This document shows positions 46,458 through 59,518 of a DNA stretch of 64,000 nucleotides, one piece after another (the first letter of the stretch is position 1; each line of letters begins with the position of its first letter). The position numbers and the translations under genes are program-made. Origin of the DNA: Pachypanchax playfairii (lineage: Eukaryota; Chordata; Actinopteri; Cyprinodontiformes; Aplocheilidae); contig SSNP01000081.1 in the NCBI GenBank assembly GCA_006937955.1, positions 827,666-891,665 of the forward strand, given 5' to 3'. Below the pieces are notes generated by a model. It saw only the letters and a program-made list of their open reading frames with translations. It was not told the DNA's origin and did no database searches.

Positions 46458-47021
46458 ATGCACAGAGGAAGTGAGTTGTTCCAACAGCTGACCAACTTCC
46501 CTCACAGAGAGCAGCTAAAGGATGTGGCAGAGCTGGTGGAGCATTTATGGAAGTGGACTGGAAACAGTGACGTTCTTTTCCTCTTTTCTGATTATTTTTG
46601 GGTCACTGGAGATCGCTGTGAAGATGAATACATAACTTACAATGTGGGTCATACTGGACAAAGAATCTCTGTCCCATCAGAGCGTCACCTTCCGCCTGAT
46701 TTCATTCACGTGTTCTTCACAAAAAATACAAACAAAAACCTGAAAGGATCCATGAAACAGAGTCAGTGTTTCAGTTGTTGCACCTTAGAGCTATTTATAT
46801 GTGCATTTTCACATGTTTGCTGTCTGACACCAGCCCTCTGTGAGGAGCCTGCTGATGAATGTGGCTCTCGGCTCTCATTGATTCTTCGTGCAGCTTTGAT
46901 GCTACGGAGAAATTGCTTTTTTAGCCTGCACATTATATTCCTACAGTTCGGTGAACAAAGGACTCGGAGGTTTAATCTCTGCGGTGTGTGTGCTCGTGTT
47001 TTGACACAACAACACCATTGA
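46458..47021 (+). other. Unassigned 187-codon open frame
   Basis: The longest uninterrupted single-exon reading in this non-coding stretch, starting MHRGSELFQQLTN. No motif, family or flanking promoter is recognised. Several cysteines and a mixed composition give no clear domain. It may be chance or an eroded gene. Confidence 0.15.
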
Positions 47022-47762
47022 TTTATAACCTGAGCAACAAAAGGAATCACAGCATGACAAAACCAAAAGAAAGCAAATTACCATCTTATCACACCAGTGT
47101 GCAAAAAACATGCACACTTCTCATGGAATTTTAGAAATATTTGTCCTGAATCATGGACCTTATTTTACTACAATTTTTAATATACTTTATTAATCCATAG
47201 ATCTGTGGTTTGGTTTGGTGAGTGGACTGCTTAATGCTGTTCAAATCACCATAATAAGTGATCTCCTCTCCCCAAGCTCTGTCGCCATGGTCACCACCCA
47301 CACAATGAGGTTGCTTGAATACAACTAACACATGTATCTGCACATGCTCTGAAGCCGTCCACTCTCACACACTTCTGGACGGTTTTGTCCTCTGACTGAA
47401 CAACAACAGCTGATCTAATTTATCACCTCATGAATAATGCATGTCATGGTGATTGAATTAATGTTTGCTTTTCAATCAAGGTTGGCTTTGCACACACACA
47501 AACAGACTACCAAATGCATATTGTTTTTTTCACTTCACATCCTTTTTTAGGCGAAAAATGTTCAATTCCATCAAGTATTATAACAGACAATCAATAGTTT
47601 AAACATATTTTGACCACTATAATCCCAGACATTGTTTTTAATTCCTTATTTTCAGTTGGAAAAACTGTATCATCAGCAATTTTCAACTCAGTTTGTATGT
47701 CGCCATTATTCACACCTTGTGTTTTATTCATGAGGAGCTGAGTTTGAGTGCAGGGCAGCTGT

Positions 47763-50700
47763 TCAGTCAGTGATCATTGGTGCAGTGTCTGAGGTGGTGT
47801 CTGGCTCAGGCTCAGAGTATCTATCTATCTCCTCCATCTCCCACTCCACAGGCTCCTCCCCCCCTCCGAGCCAATTCAGTGTCCTGTTTCTCCTCCTCCT
47901 CTTGTCTGCGCCTTCAGGTGTTGCTTTATGCTCCAACATATCAGGACCAAGGCAGTGGTCTGCTGATCCCTCTCCTCTCCTTCCTGTTGCTGTTTGGAAG
48001 AATGAAAATGCACTGTGTGGATCGGATCCTTCCATCACACAGACGGTTGTTGCGTCTCGGTCGTTGTTGCTCTCTAGTGGACTTTTAGGAAACTTGTTCT
48101 TTGTTTTCTTGCTTAGTATGAAGTTAAAAAGAGCGGTCACCAGAAGCATCGATCCTGCAGAGACAAAACGTTTCCAGTTAATACAGTTTTCTTTCACCGC
48201 AGAATGTTTTTATCCTGAAATTATTGAAATCATTATTGTAATTAGTGATATTTCACCTGGAATAACTGCATGCCACACCAACACAGGGTGCAAGAAGCAG
48301 ACTACTGACATGATGGAGTAATAGAGGAATTTATGGAAACCTCCAACGTGAGCCATCTTCCCCCACAAGACAAATACCGGCCAGTTTGGAGGACAGCTAC
48401 AGAGATAAAGAGAGATAAGAAATGAAAGCAGGCAAATACGATCTGGGAGCACAGCATTATAGGGATCTTAGAATAAATCAAACACCATGTTCAATGGAAA
48501 TAAAAACACATTTCTGAGAATTTTACATCACAATAATATCTGTTTTAATGTAAAGTCAGGGTTAGAATTAGATGGATGTATTTTTTTGGACAAAAAAACA
48601 AAAAAAACAAAAAAAAACTACTACAACATTGAATTTCCCTTCTGGGATAAATAAAGTATTTTTCATTTCATTTCATTTTTCATTTCATTCATGTATGAAA
48701 ATTATTCAAACCAAAACCTCTGTTACAAGTAATAAATGTCTCCACGGCTTTACTAGTGAAAGATTTAACATTTTTGGGACATTTTCCATAAGGTTAGAAT
48801 ATATCTGACAGTTTGATTAGGTTGTTTACTCACAGCAGACACATAGACAATAGAGCATCCAGGAAGAAGGCCAGCTCAAACATCATGATGCCGATAGAAG
48901 ACGTTCTATGAGGAGAAATAATTCTGATATATTTAATTAATGCATTGATAACATTTGTTTTGTTCTATTTAAACTACCTCTAAGTAGGTCAGTGATGTTG
49001 TCATGACAAGAACCACTTTCTGTTTATGTGTACTGACAAAATAAACAGTTACATCTCCTTGGAGAGATTTTTCATGCTCCTCTGTGGGAGTCTGGCCGTG
49101 ACATGGAAACATAGTGGAGGAGGAGGACTTGCTCTCATTCCTGACCTCTGCACCTCCGTTTACCCTTTTCTCTCCTCTTTTTCTCCCTAAAAGTTTGTTT
49201 TCAACGTGACATATCACGAAACAGGAACTGTTTTCTAAAATCTCTCAGATTTTAGATGTATTCTTTGTTGCACATGCAGTTTTCTCTCAAGTAGACGCAG
49301 GTGTTGTAACAACCAGCTGCTAATTTACTTACATCAGGTAGATGCCGAGGCTGCTGAATTCTCCCCGTTGTATCGTCTCCACTCCCACACCAAACAGCAC
49401 TGGAGAAAAGCAGAATAAATTCCTTTCTTGCGGCCAGCGTAATGATCAGTTTTTGTCCACCAGATGTCAGACTTTGATCATGATTTTCTCATGAGGTCGA
49501 GTCAGAGTATAAACATCATAAAGTTAGATAAATGTTTTTAATATTTCCACTAGAGTGGAACTTGAAAATGTTCTGTTCATATGTTTTATTTTATTTTATT
49601 TTATTTTATTTTATTTTGTCCATATCTCGGAAAAAATATAGCATGTTATGTGAATAATATTTTTTTGCAAGTTCATGTGAATCTAGGCTTCATCTCCCCT
49701 TGAACCTGAGCAGGAACAAGCTGATATAAAAATGGACTGATGGGTGTCTTTTTTAAACAGTTAACGGCCAATTAAGGTCTCACTGAGAAAACTTTAGTTC
49801 CCCATTAAAAAAATAAATTTAAAGTTACTTTCAGTGGCTGAAAACAGACTCAATTTAAATTCACACAGAGAAGTGATCCGAGTCAATTTCCTGTCAGTGA
49901 ACATTTTGTGAAGTAGTAAAAGTTATTTGATAAACATTTAACATAAAATTAGCAATAAAACTATTTTATGAAAGCTATAAGTTTTAGTCACGCTATCGTT
50001 TTAAATCTGTACAAGTAGCACAACTCAAAACTTGAAGCGGTTCATAAGATTTGAGCTCTTATAACTTCCAAGCATCTGTGACCTTAATCATCTTATGGAG
50101 CTTTTGCTTTGTCAGGTAACTCCAGGTGACATAAATGTTATAAAAATAAAAAAAAATCCAGCAGGAATGTTTGTCATTCACTCATAAAAAAGACAAACTG
50201 TAACTACCTTCCACTTAATTTTTTTCCCCAAACAGCTGAGGAATAAATAAAAAGATTCACAGAGAAACCAAAAGTAAACACAACCTAAAATCATGATTGT
50301 AGTGTCGATATGGTCTCACACCAAAACCCCAGTTTAACAGAAATATGCTGATTTGCAGCAGTGGTGATGCATATGTGACCTTCACGGAAAATAACAAGAG
50401 AGGGAAAACTTTGTGGTGTCCACACCACTAAATCCACTGTCTGGAGTTTCTAAACAATATTATAAACAAACCAGATTCATTTTCATGTGGATTGATTGAA
50501 ATTAAACTGGTTTTGAGCCACAACAATGAAAAAATGTTTGTAAAATAAGATTCTAAATTGCCTGAAAAGATCATTTTGAGTTTGTTAAATCTTAAGAAAC
50601 ATTTTACTAGTGGAGAGAAGAATAAAACTAAACGAAAAATTTGGAGGTGAACCTCAAATTGTCTGTAAAACTTTAAGAATGTAAAAGAGAATTAGGTTCA

Positions 50701-52121
50701 GACTGCAAGAATAAAACATCAAGGGGTTAAATCTGAAGGACTTTACAGTCTCTTGACGACAGCAGAACTTTGTGGATAGTTTTAAGAAATTTTAGCAGGA
50801 GATTCTCAAAGTTTTGTGCAGGAAGAAAAGGTAACAACACTTTAATAACAGCTTTGAGATTCGTTGATATCAAAAGTGTTTACGTTTCTCTATATAGAGC
50901 ATGTGGTGCAACTTTTTCTCTGTTTGCATTCGGTTTAAATTTGATCTGATTTTAAACACTTCATGTTACAGTTTGCTGTTCAAAAAAAAAAAAAGCTTTA
51001 TAAAACTTTAAAAAATTGTTGTGCACAAATCTCAAATCTGAAAGCTGACCCAAAAAAAGCGTCTTTATAATTACAAGGAGGTTTAAATCTGCTTTTCCCC
51101 TGCGAGATAAACATGGCTGCATCGTGATCACTGCAAAACACATGGAAGCAATTTTTCAGGCCTGCTTACCAGAAAATCTGAGATACAATCTCTGGAGGGA
51201 AAAGCAGGGGGATGTGGATTAATGGTTTCTGGTAGTTTTGAGAGAGTGAGAGGAATTAACGCTGCATATAGCTCAGCTGGAAATTACCTGCGCCTCACAT
51301 AGGTGTCTGTACAGAACACACATGGGATCTGACAGGCTAAACATATAGACACACACGCACACACATAACATAAACATATATAAACACAAAAACAAGGGAC
51401 ACAATGCTTTAGTGGGTGTAAATGTAAAACAGCTTGTTCAGTTAAGTCCAATAACTTAGCTGGATACAGAGACTAAGTGCTGGTATGATGTCAGGCACAT
51501 GTCTCTGACTTAATGTTCAATGTCTGCAGCTGTTTAAATTTAAGAGTAGGGGTCCCATATTTTTCAAATAAGCCAACAACCAGAGAGCTTTTTTTTTTTT
51601 CCCCCAAGCAGATTTAATGTGCTGCGTGTAATCGGTCCCTGAGAGCCAGAGAAAAACCGTGGGGGAAGAACAATGATAGCTGCACCATCAAATATGCTTT
51701 TATAAGCATATATCATCCAAGAGATAGCTTGGTGCACTTGGAGGACAAGAATCCAGCCTGCTCGAGCCAAAACATGATCTTTTAAAATATTTACCCAATA
51801 AAATTATCAAAAAAACTATTTGTAAATGGGATGTACATCTTAACAGCTTCAAGTCAGAACAGGTTACACTTCACCAAAGCACTTCTACTTCTATTACCAT
51901 CTGTTTTGAATTGAATGTTTTTATAGTTTTTTTTTTGGCTCAATCTTAAAAGTCAGAACTTCACAGCGAGAATTTAAATACAGCAAGAACATTCAATAGA
52001 CGTTAGCCTTTATTTGTAGACGTTTCTTTTTTATATTCATCCTACCTGTTGCTGTAGAAACACCGAGGATCCTGCAAGCAATCTCAACTACAATCCACCA
52101 CATGCTCTCCGAGTTCCCCAT
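47763..52121 (-). CDS. tmem72: Transmembrane protein 72
   Basis: Five coding exons: 52046-52121, 49333-49399, 48834-48905, 48257-48396, 47763-48154. They total 747 nt (248 aa; human about 275). Exon 1 reads MGNSESMWWIVVEIACRILG, matching the hydrophobic N-terminus of TMEM72 (LEYTCRLLGI in human). Exon 2 begins VLFGVGVETIQRGEF, a strong family match. Exon 3 (IGIMMFELAFFLDALL) and exon 4 (NWPVFVLWGKMAH, FLYYSIMSVVCFLHPVLVW) supply further membrane segments, giving about four in all. The C-terminal tail is hydrophilic, with a basic patch and acidic Ser/Asp-rich end. Function is not established; the human gene is mainly expressed in kidney. It is next to rassf4/depp1, as in human 10q11.21. Intron 1 is 2.6 kb and AT-rich. 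Confidence 0.92.
49400..52045. other. tmem72 intron 1
   Basis: AT-rich intron with a (TTTTA)n microsatellite at 49584-49617 and CA-rich stretches near 51350. No exon or transposon is recognised. Confidence 0.6.
49584..49617. repeat. (TTTTA)n microsatellite
   Basis: About seven TTTTA units in tmem72 intron 1. Confidence 0.9.
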
Positions 52122-53859
52122 GATCAGATATTTTCCGCTTCCACTTGGTTAAAACTGTTGGCCCAACAGTTTCTAAAGCAGCATTCTAGATGAATAGTTG
52201 AGTAACAGCTAATAGAGCAAAACGAATGTAATCCATCGATTCTATGTTGTGGAGTCTCTTGAACTGGACACGTTTACCTCCAGAAGAGTTGCTACTTACT
52301 GCTCTGGTTGCTCCAGTAACTTCTAATCACACACACACACACACACACACATGTAATAAATACCACTTTCATTTGGTTAATCTTTGTACAGCAAGGTGAA
52401 ACTGTCAGGCTCAGGTCACTTGTTCCACCAGTCTCATTTTTCATGAAAGCTGGTTAAAAATTATCCATGAAGAATTATTAGAAACTTTTACTCAAACACA
52501 GAAACTCTGAACTGCAAAGCCACCAAAACATTTTACTTACCCTTTATTTCACTTTTTCTGTTTCATTTCATGCTATTCTAAATTTTAGACAATTCAGTAT
52601 AACAAACCTATGAAAAACACTTAGTTATTCAAGTTTCCATAATTAAACATCCATTAATTGGAGCGTTTCAGCAAGGCCGAGCGCTGACGACATGCAGGCA
52701 CAATTTGCGTCAGTAGACAAAAAGATATTTCAGCCTGTTTGCAAATTTTATAAACAAAATCCTTCTAGAATGCAGTTTTGTTTTTTTTTGTAAATGTAAC
52801 AATGAAGCTGAGCATGTCGAGAGTAATGTAGCAGTAAAAGTGGGATTAAAAAGACAGCACATAAACAAACTGACTCCCTTTGACACAGTCACACATGCAT
52901 GAATGCAAACCCATATACTCAGCTGACTGCAGTTTGGCAGAGGTGCAAGTTAGCAGCTCAGAGTCACAAAGTTCTCAAACACATACACACAAACAGAATC
53001 GTGGGCTCCTGCAAGGGGCCAAAGTAAGCTGTATAAATCTCTTTAAATCTCTAACAAAGACACTTTTGTGTTTTTGTACCAGTTCAAGCTCAGCGTTTCC
53101 TGCACTGGGTGTATAAACTTACAACCAAGACTGTTAAAAATAAATATGTAAAACCAAATCTTAATGAAATGACTCAAAATTGAAACTAAATTTTATCATT
53201 CATGTTTCTATTTGTCACCTGTCAGTCTGTATTGGAAATTAAATATCTTTAAATCGGGACGCTCATGTTTTTCGTCCCAGGGAAAAATTTGTTCCTGACT
53301 TTCTGTATCATAGTGAGTATATATTGATGAATTTTGGATGGACTCATCTGGTACACACATGTATTTTTTAGGGTGGAACAGTGACTTTGACGTTTCCTTC
53401 ATGTGGTTTCTTCAGGATGACAAAAGATTGATTTTTTTTCACTGCTTTGGTGTTTGAACCAGACTTTTGAAAACAAATGACATTTCTGATCAGCCTCAGC
53501 AAATGAACAACAGTAAAGCACATAATAAATGTTGGTCCCACTCGGTATTAATGTACTGACATGGTTCACCGAGCTCAAAGCACCCTGCTAAACCTCACAT
53601 AGCTGTGGATTTACAATTTGTTGTCATGGTAACTTGATGCAGACAATTGTGACATTAAGATGATCAGTCTGACAAAAACAAAACTGCCTTTTTCTCATCT
53701 GTCACCAACTAGCAGTAAAACCCTGCATGTATACAGAAATCATTTAAGTCTGTTAAAATCAAAGTGACAGAGAAGCTTGGGCCTGAAGGTCTAAATTCTT
53801 CCTCTGGCTTAATAATGTCTACATAATTTGACAACTAATGTTAAAGTAATTACTTGTAC
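52122..53859. other. Region upstream of tmem72
   Basis: Includes a CA microsatellite (52328-52351) within 250 bases of the tmem72 start and otherwise unremarkable AT-rich sequence. No TATA box is evident and no gene is seen. Confidence 0.5.
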
Positions 53860-53863
53860 TTAA

Positions 53864-54410
53864 AGAGGCCATTTCATACAAATTTCAGGACTTTGTGGTT
53901 ATTTCTTAAGTATTAACCATTAATATGAAACATTTTATATCTAAAAAACGTCAGGAAACACTGATTAACAGACCTTTCAACCTGTCTGCGTTAAAATGTG
54001 GCCCCTTCCGTCAGGCTGCTTTGGCTTGTTCATATTCATTATTCAAATTTGCTGGACTCTGATTGGCTAACGAACTAGCCTATGAGAGCCTGTTATACTG
54101 TTTCTTGCCCTGTTGCGCATGGTAACGTCAGACATACTCTCTTCCTGTTTGCTATGTCTTATGCTAACAGCTCTTAGCCAGCAGCATGCTAGGCGTGGTT
54201 TCAACTGCAGGAGCTGCTGAATACTAACGAACAAAGGAGTTGTGATGAAACAGATACAGACCATTCGGACTCAGGAGAACTCGGATGTTATCACCACCTG
54301 CGTAGTTTGAGAGATTAAAACCGAAAGATAAGTTGTTGACCTGTTTTCACACCCACTATGAAGGTAAGAACACCTGTGGAGCTAAAATATTCAACAGAAA
54401 CCTCAGAAAA
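53864..54410. mobile_element. TTAA-flanked MITE, family 3, second copy (truncated)
   Basis: TTAA at 53860-53863, then AGAGGCCATTTCATAC. The copy is in reverse orientation to 29840-30424 and similar along nearly all its length. Homology fails at about 54408, so the second terminal repeat is lost or diverged. Confidence 0.8.
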
Positions 54411-55914
54411 AACCTTAAAAAACTTAATCATTGTTAAAATTGTAAAAACAGACTTTTTTACTATTTGATCATTGAACTTCTTGTTTGCTCTTATACGATT
54501 ATTTAATTCACTCTGTCTTGTGATGCACATCTAGTTCTCTCAGTGTGTTTTTAGCCAAACTGTGACTAAATTAAATCAGTCATCTGGAGCAACTGGGTGT
54601 TTTTTGAAAGGACCCGTGGACAGGAGAATAAATCACTAACTTTTTGCCACATGTGCAGCTTACATATGTTAAAAATGCCAGAAATAAACAAGACATTTAA
54701 ACCGCAAAAAGAAACATAAAGTTTGTTGTTATCTTGAATAAATCAAATGCATACTGTATTTCGACTGATGAGCATCTCAGATTCATGACAAAGAGAAACC
54801 AGGAATGCAGACCTCTATCTGCCAGATTGTTGCGTGTACTTAAATTTTATGCTTTTCCAATTAGTGAAAACAGCCACAGGAAAAAATCTAACAATACAAA
54901 AACATTGTATGTTAGGGATAAACACAGTTACATTTCCAAAGTGCTTGTTTCACTATCTGAAATGATAGATTTGATCCTCAGTGTGTCCCTCCCCCTAAAA
55001 CACACCCTCCTGTAAAAAAAAGGATCCAGAGCCTTTGATTGTGAGTTTATGTTGCAATTATCAGGATGTGCCCGAGGGCCCTACAGCTTCAAGTAATTGT
55101 GAGATTTCCACCTTATGAGATCGTTAATCTAATGTTACTGTTTAAATACATCCCCATGTTTTTATTCTGTCTGTGCTGCAAAACAGACACATCTCAACAC
55201 TCAGAGTCACTGACCACATGACCTCCCTGCCTCTTCTCACATGTTCACAAGTCGCCTCAGCCTGTAATCACCTCCACATTATGCCTCCTCACCCTCCTCA
55301 TCATCTGGGATCTGCAACAATCTCAGCCTTCAGCCCAACAGATGAAGCACACGTTCAACCCTCTTCCTCTTGTTTCTTTTCATCCAGTCACTTTCACTCC
55401 AGCGTGGGAGTCTGGTATCTGTCAGAACAAACAACAACCTCTGATCAGACTCACACCACCTTGTTTCACTGTTGTACTCGGACAATCAATCAAAATGATA
55501 TTACTTTCTGAAAGTCAAAGGTAAGAAACAATAATTGTTAAAAATGCACAAAAACACTTGGATTTATTTTGGAATAGATTTACTGTATTTCTTTGCTTTA
55601 GTTTTTGCAGGAAACCTGCAAGATCTGCAGTAAAACACAAATGTGTGGAGTCACCTAGTGGCTGAGATCTTTTGGTACATTGTAGCTAGAACTGATAAAA
55701 TGGAGACTGACAAGCTGAAAATAAGGACAATAAACTACATTTTGCAGAATGAGTAACAAATATACAGTTAAAAAACATAAATAAATTATGAAAACACTCT
55801 TAGCTTTATTTATGATATCTCTATGGTTGTGATCAATGGTAATGTATGTGTTTTTACTGTTTTTGTTGTTGTTAGTTTTTGTTGTCTCTGTTGTTTTTCC
55901 CCTTGTACCTTAGT
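54411..55914. other. Non-coding stretch
   Basis: No recognised gene or repeat. An open stretch at 55173-55511 is Ser/Thr/His-rich and lacks splice context. Confidence 0.4.
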
Positions 55915-56091
55915 ACGTTTACATGCAGCCAGAGAAATTTGAATTAGTGCCTCAGTCCGACTGAAATCGGACTTCTGAAACGCATATAAACGGCTTAGTC
56001 GGACTGAAATTGAACTGAACTGAATTTGAATAGTCCGACTAAGCTACCCAGATAATGCGATTCAAATTCGAATTTCTCTGCATGTAAACGC
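55915..56091. mobile_element. Hairpin MITE (ACGTTTACATGCA ends)
   Basis: The arms CGTTTACATGCAGCCAGAGA (55916) and the complement of TCTCTGCATGTAAACG (56075-56090) form a long inverted repeat continuing into AAATTTGAATT. The loop repeats a TCGGACTGAAAT motif. The left end resembles the element at 27391. About 100 bases further right, ATGGCGGCTAACTC (56196) looks like a short first-exon start with a donor, so the full element may extend to about 56.4 kb. Confidence 0.6.
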
Positions 56092-56465
56092 TCCGGCTGC
56101 TTAGTTGAGCTATCTGGCCCGCCCCTTCAGGAAATGACGTTGGCGGCAGCGCCGCAATCAACAGCAAAACAGTAAACGAAGAAGAAGAAGACAAAGATGG
56201 CGGCTAACTCAAGCGTAAGTGGAAGATCGGTACATTTTACATTTTTTTCACTAACGCAACTGAAGAACGCCCCTGCGAAGGGTCGCATGGCGCCACCTAC
56301 CGTAGCGGTGGTGAGCGCACATCTTTCAATAATTCGATTGTTGGAGTGACATTTAAACTGGGATAAGGCTCTCACCAGGAGGCTAATCTTTAATCCGATT
56401 TCTGCCCAAAACTCGATTTAAGTGTGCATGTGAGTCAGTATTGTTGCCTCCGAAACCAGACATGA

Positions 56466-56614
56466 TCAGTTGTGCCTTAAATTCAAATAAACTGCACTAT
56501 ACAACAGAAGAAGTAAATTAAAACTCGCCCGTTGTAGAGTAACATGACATAATAAAACACGCAGACCCACAATTCTGTCTGCCAAACATATCAAGACAGG
56601 ACAGGTAAAAAAAA
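56466..56614. repeat. Dispersed repeat, copy 2
   Basis: Aligns with 10751-10895 in the same orientation, including CCCACAATTCTGTCTGCCAA. It also runs into an A-rich tract. Family unknown. Confidence 0.6.
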
Positions 56615-58539
56615 TGAAGCGATGTGTGAGGTTTTGGGTTCGTGTTTTCACTGAAGTCAGTATCGTGTGGTAACATGTATTTTATTTATATTTAAACCAG
56701 TTTAGATGAAAGTAACTTATTAAATCAAATTTAATATTCATTTTGTTCACAATTCGTTTCATCTTCTCTCTCTGTCTGTTTTAAGTTGCTCAGAGAAAAC
56801 TAATTACCAGACACAAAGCTGCTCTTTTGTTTGTGACAAATACCATCAGATAAGATGTCAAGATAAGTGAAGAATTTATTGATGGCTAATGAGACGATGA
56901 CAGAAGAGTCCCTGTCAGACTCAGCTAATGTTTTTTTAAAACCTGTCCATCATCTTGAGCACTTCCAGGGCTGCAGGATCTGTTCACATTGGGAAGCAGG
57001 AGAAGGAATGTGATGGGGTGGGGGGGGGGAACCCCTCCTCAGTCCTAAACTCACACGACTGAATTCACACACTAACAATAACCAGAGAAAAAGAACAGGA
57101 TTTCTATCTTTTGTGTAGAAGTTCTGATATTTTCTTTTTTTTCCACTGTGAGAAAGTTTTGTTTGTCCCTTGAGCAGTTTCTCTGTAATTAGAGTATAAA
57201 GTCATTACAGAGTAAATATTTGCCCTAAAACCAAGAAGTCATATCACAAACCCGCTGTTCCCTTCAGACTGATGGTAACCTCACACGACCTGGTTGCCTC
57301 GTCTTGGTTCGTCCTTAGCAATTCAAATTGGACAGAAGAAAATCTAAAGTGATTTTAGAATATGAATAAAACATTCGACACAAGCCACAATATTCTTCCT
57401 TCAAAACATAGAATGCATATCATCATCTCAAATTGGGATGGTGCAACCTTTTTCAGCAAAGAGACGAAATGTGAAACTTGCCAGCATTTCTTAACTTTAT
57501 GTCCAAACATCAGTCACGAAAATCTGCTGTTCATTTTATTCTTGTTTCAGATCAGGCAAACAAAACTTTCACAGGAATAAAACCTTTCACAGGATTCTGG
57601 CCCTGGTGTAAAAGAAGAGGTCCACAAAGACAAAAGTTGTACTTCAACTATAACAAAGAGCTTTCAGAGAAGAAAGAAGAGATGAGGGGAAGAACGATAA
57701 GCCAAAAGCTGCGGTGCTGATAGGTCTGTTGAGTGCAATAGACTATAAATGACAGTTCACAGGGGAGAGTTTTTTTCTTTTAATAAAATCTTGTTGTGTA
57801 TCATTGTGCACATTAGGTCACAGAGTTTTAACCTCCTGCATTGTGTTCATGTAACGCAACATATAAAGGGTCTGTTTAGAGTTCCAGTGGAAAATCTACC
57901 ACGTCCAAGGTGTGTTTGGGAGCTTTAAATGCTTCTAATGGTGCAGGATACAAGTGCCAAGTAAGATAAATTTAGTGAAATATTTCAGGAAGAGGTTACA
58001 CAGAGGAGGCGTGATTTATTACCGGTATCCCAATACCAGTGACACATACATGACTTTAAAACAGGAAACTATTGTGGAAGTTGAAGCACCAAATATTTCC
58101 AAAAACTGTTTCCAGATGCTGAATTTTGTTGGTACATATAGTTATTACATTGCTGCCTTCAGATTTGAACATTTCTCACAATTTCATGATGAGTAGCGGT
58201 TTGATGGCAAAAAAAAAAAACCCACCACGATTCTGTGCTGGTGATTGGTGGGACATTCAGCCCCGCGTCTTTAGTACTAAGGCTCAGAGTAAACCACATC
58301 AGGGTACTTATTAACAGGATGACATGGTTTCACTTTCAATTTCTGAAGAATTCAGACACACTTGATTTAGTTCTAATTACAGACACGGACAATGTTGTTG
58401 GCACATTTGTGTTAAAGCTGCTATGCTTAATTTGCATAACAAATTAGCTTAACATATTTTTTTCATGCCCATTAAAAACATTTTAACACAGCATGGAGAA
58501 AAATATGTTATTAAGATAAAAAAAAAACCCAAAAAATAA
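56615..58539. other. Non-coding stretch
   Basis: AT-rich sequence with short open stretches (for example 57954-58196) that have no supporting splice sites or recognised domains. Confidence 0.4.
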
Positions 58540-58543
58540 TTAA

Positions 58544-59114
58544 AGCTATACCTAGAGCGTAACTTTTACATGTCCGTGAATGTCCGTTTCAGCCAAGCCA
58601 CTATTAGAGGAGATGACACAATGCAGATTAAGCCGATTGGCTCCTCAAACATCTCACGGTATTTTTCAATATATATCATTTTTACTTTGCGTGTCGACCG
58701 GCGACATTCCCGCGCTGGCGCGCAGGAAATTACGTCTTTTACGTCACAACAAGAAGGGAGGAGGAGGACGAGCGGAGAGTCTTGTAGCAGGAGGCAGAGT
58801 GTAGGTAGAACGGGAAAGCAACATGGCGGAGAAGCCAAAGAAATGGCCGAGACACACTTATCTGGAAGTTCTTCCGAAGACTCTATCTTTTTTCAACAGC
58901 TGTCCTTATTCAAACAGAATAAAAATGTTGTGGAATCGCGAATCACAGCGGCAGAGGGATAACGGTTGGGGGAAGGGGGGGGGGGGGGGANNNNNNNNNN
59001 GGGGGGGGGGGGGGGGGGGGGGGGGGGACAGGCGGGCGTACGTCATATGGAAGCTTCATTGTTGTAATAACGCAAAATTCCGCTAGGGGGCAACAGAAGT
59101 TACGCACCATAGCT
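58544..59114. mobile_element. TTAA-flanked MITE with G homopolymer and gap
   Basis: TTAA at 58540-58543 and 59115-59118 flank imperfect inverted ends AGCTATACCTAGAGCGTAACTT and the complement of AAGTTACGCACCATAGCT. The interior contains ATGGCGGAGAAGCC (58823), a G run at 58975-58989, ten Ns and another G run at 59001-59027. The short reading from 58823 has no recognised domain. Confidence 0.75.
58975..59027. repeat. Poly-G tract split by a 10-N gap
   Basis: Fifteen G, one A, ten N, then 27 G. The gap falls inside the homopolymer, so the true length is unknown. Confidence 0.95.
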
Positions 59115-59469
59115 TTAAGTGGTTCTCCCGTATTTGTCTAAATACATCAACCAATGGTTCGGCCCGGAAGGAATGATTGGACTTCTGCATTTATTTGGCT
59201 TCTGTTCTCCTAAAATACTGAAACATATTAGTGCAGCACACCACTGCTGGGAGTGTTCACCGCTCTACCATGTCACAGCAGGAGAAACAGCTGCCGGCTG
59301 GTTCCGCGTCAGGTTCAGGACAAAGTAACAATTAATGTCAGTTGTTCGTTGTTATATTGTTTTCACTTACCGGTGATTCCGCCATGTTACGGTACTTGAA
59401 TGAACTGCGGACCAGTGTCTTGCACTCGGTCGTCTTCTGGAGCTACGCGTGTTTCCAAACCTGGGGGGT

Positions 59470-59510
<41 letters not shown>
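59470..59510. repeat. Second poly-G tract (41 G)
   Basis: An uninterrupted run of 41 G, preceded by another G6 separated by a single T. It lies about 440 bases from the first G tract. Confidence 0.95.
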
Positions 59511-59511
<1 letters not shown>

Positions 59512-59518
59512 GGCTTAG

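Noticed and set aside
47770..48321. 183-codon plus-strand frame over the tmem72 last exon
   Set aside because: Antisense shadow of a real exon; no domain and no promoter.
58570..58962. 130-codon frame inside the MITE at 58.5 kb
   Set aside because: It lies wholly within a transposable element, overlaps other equal-length frames and shows no recognised domain.
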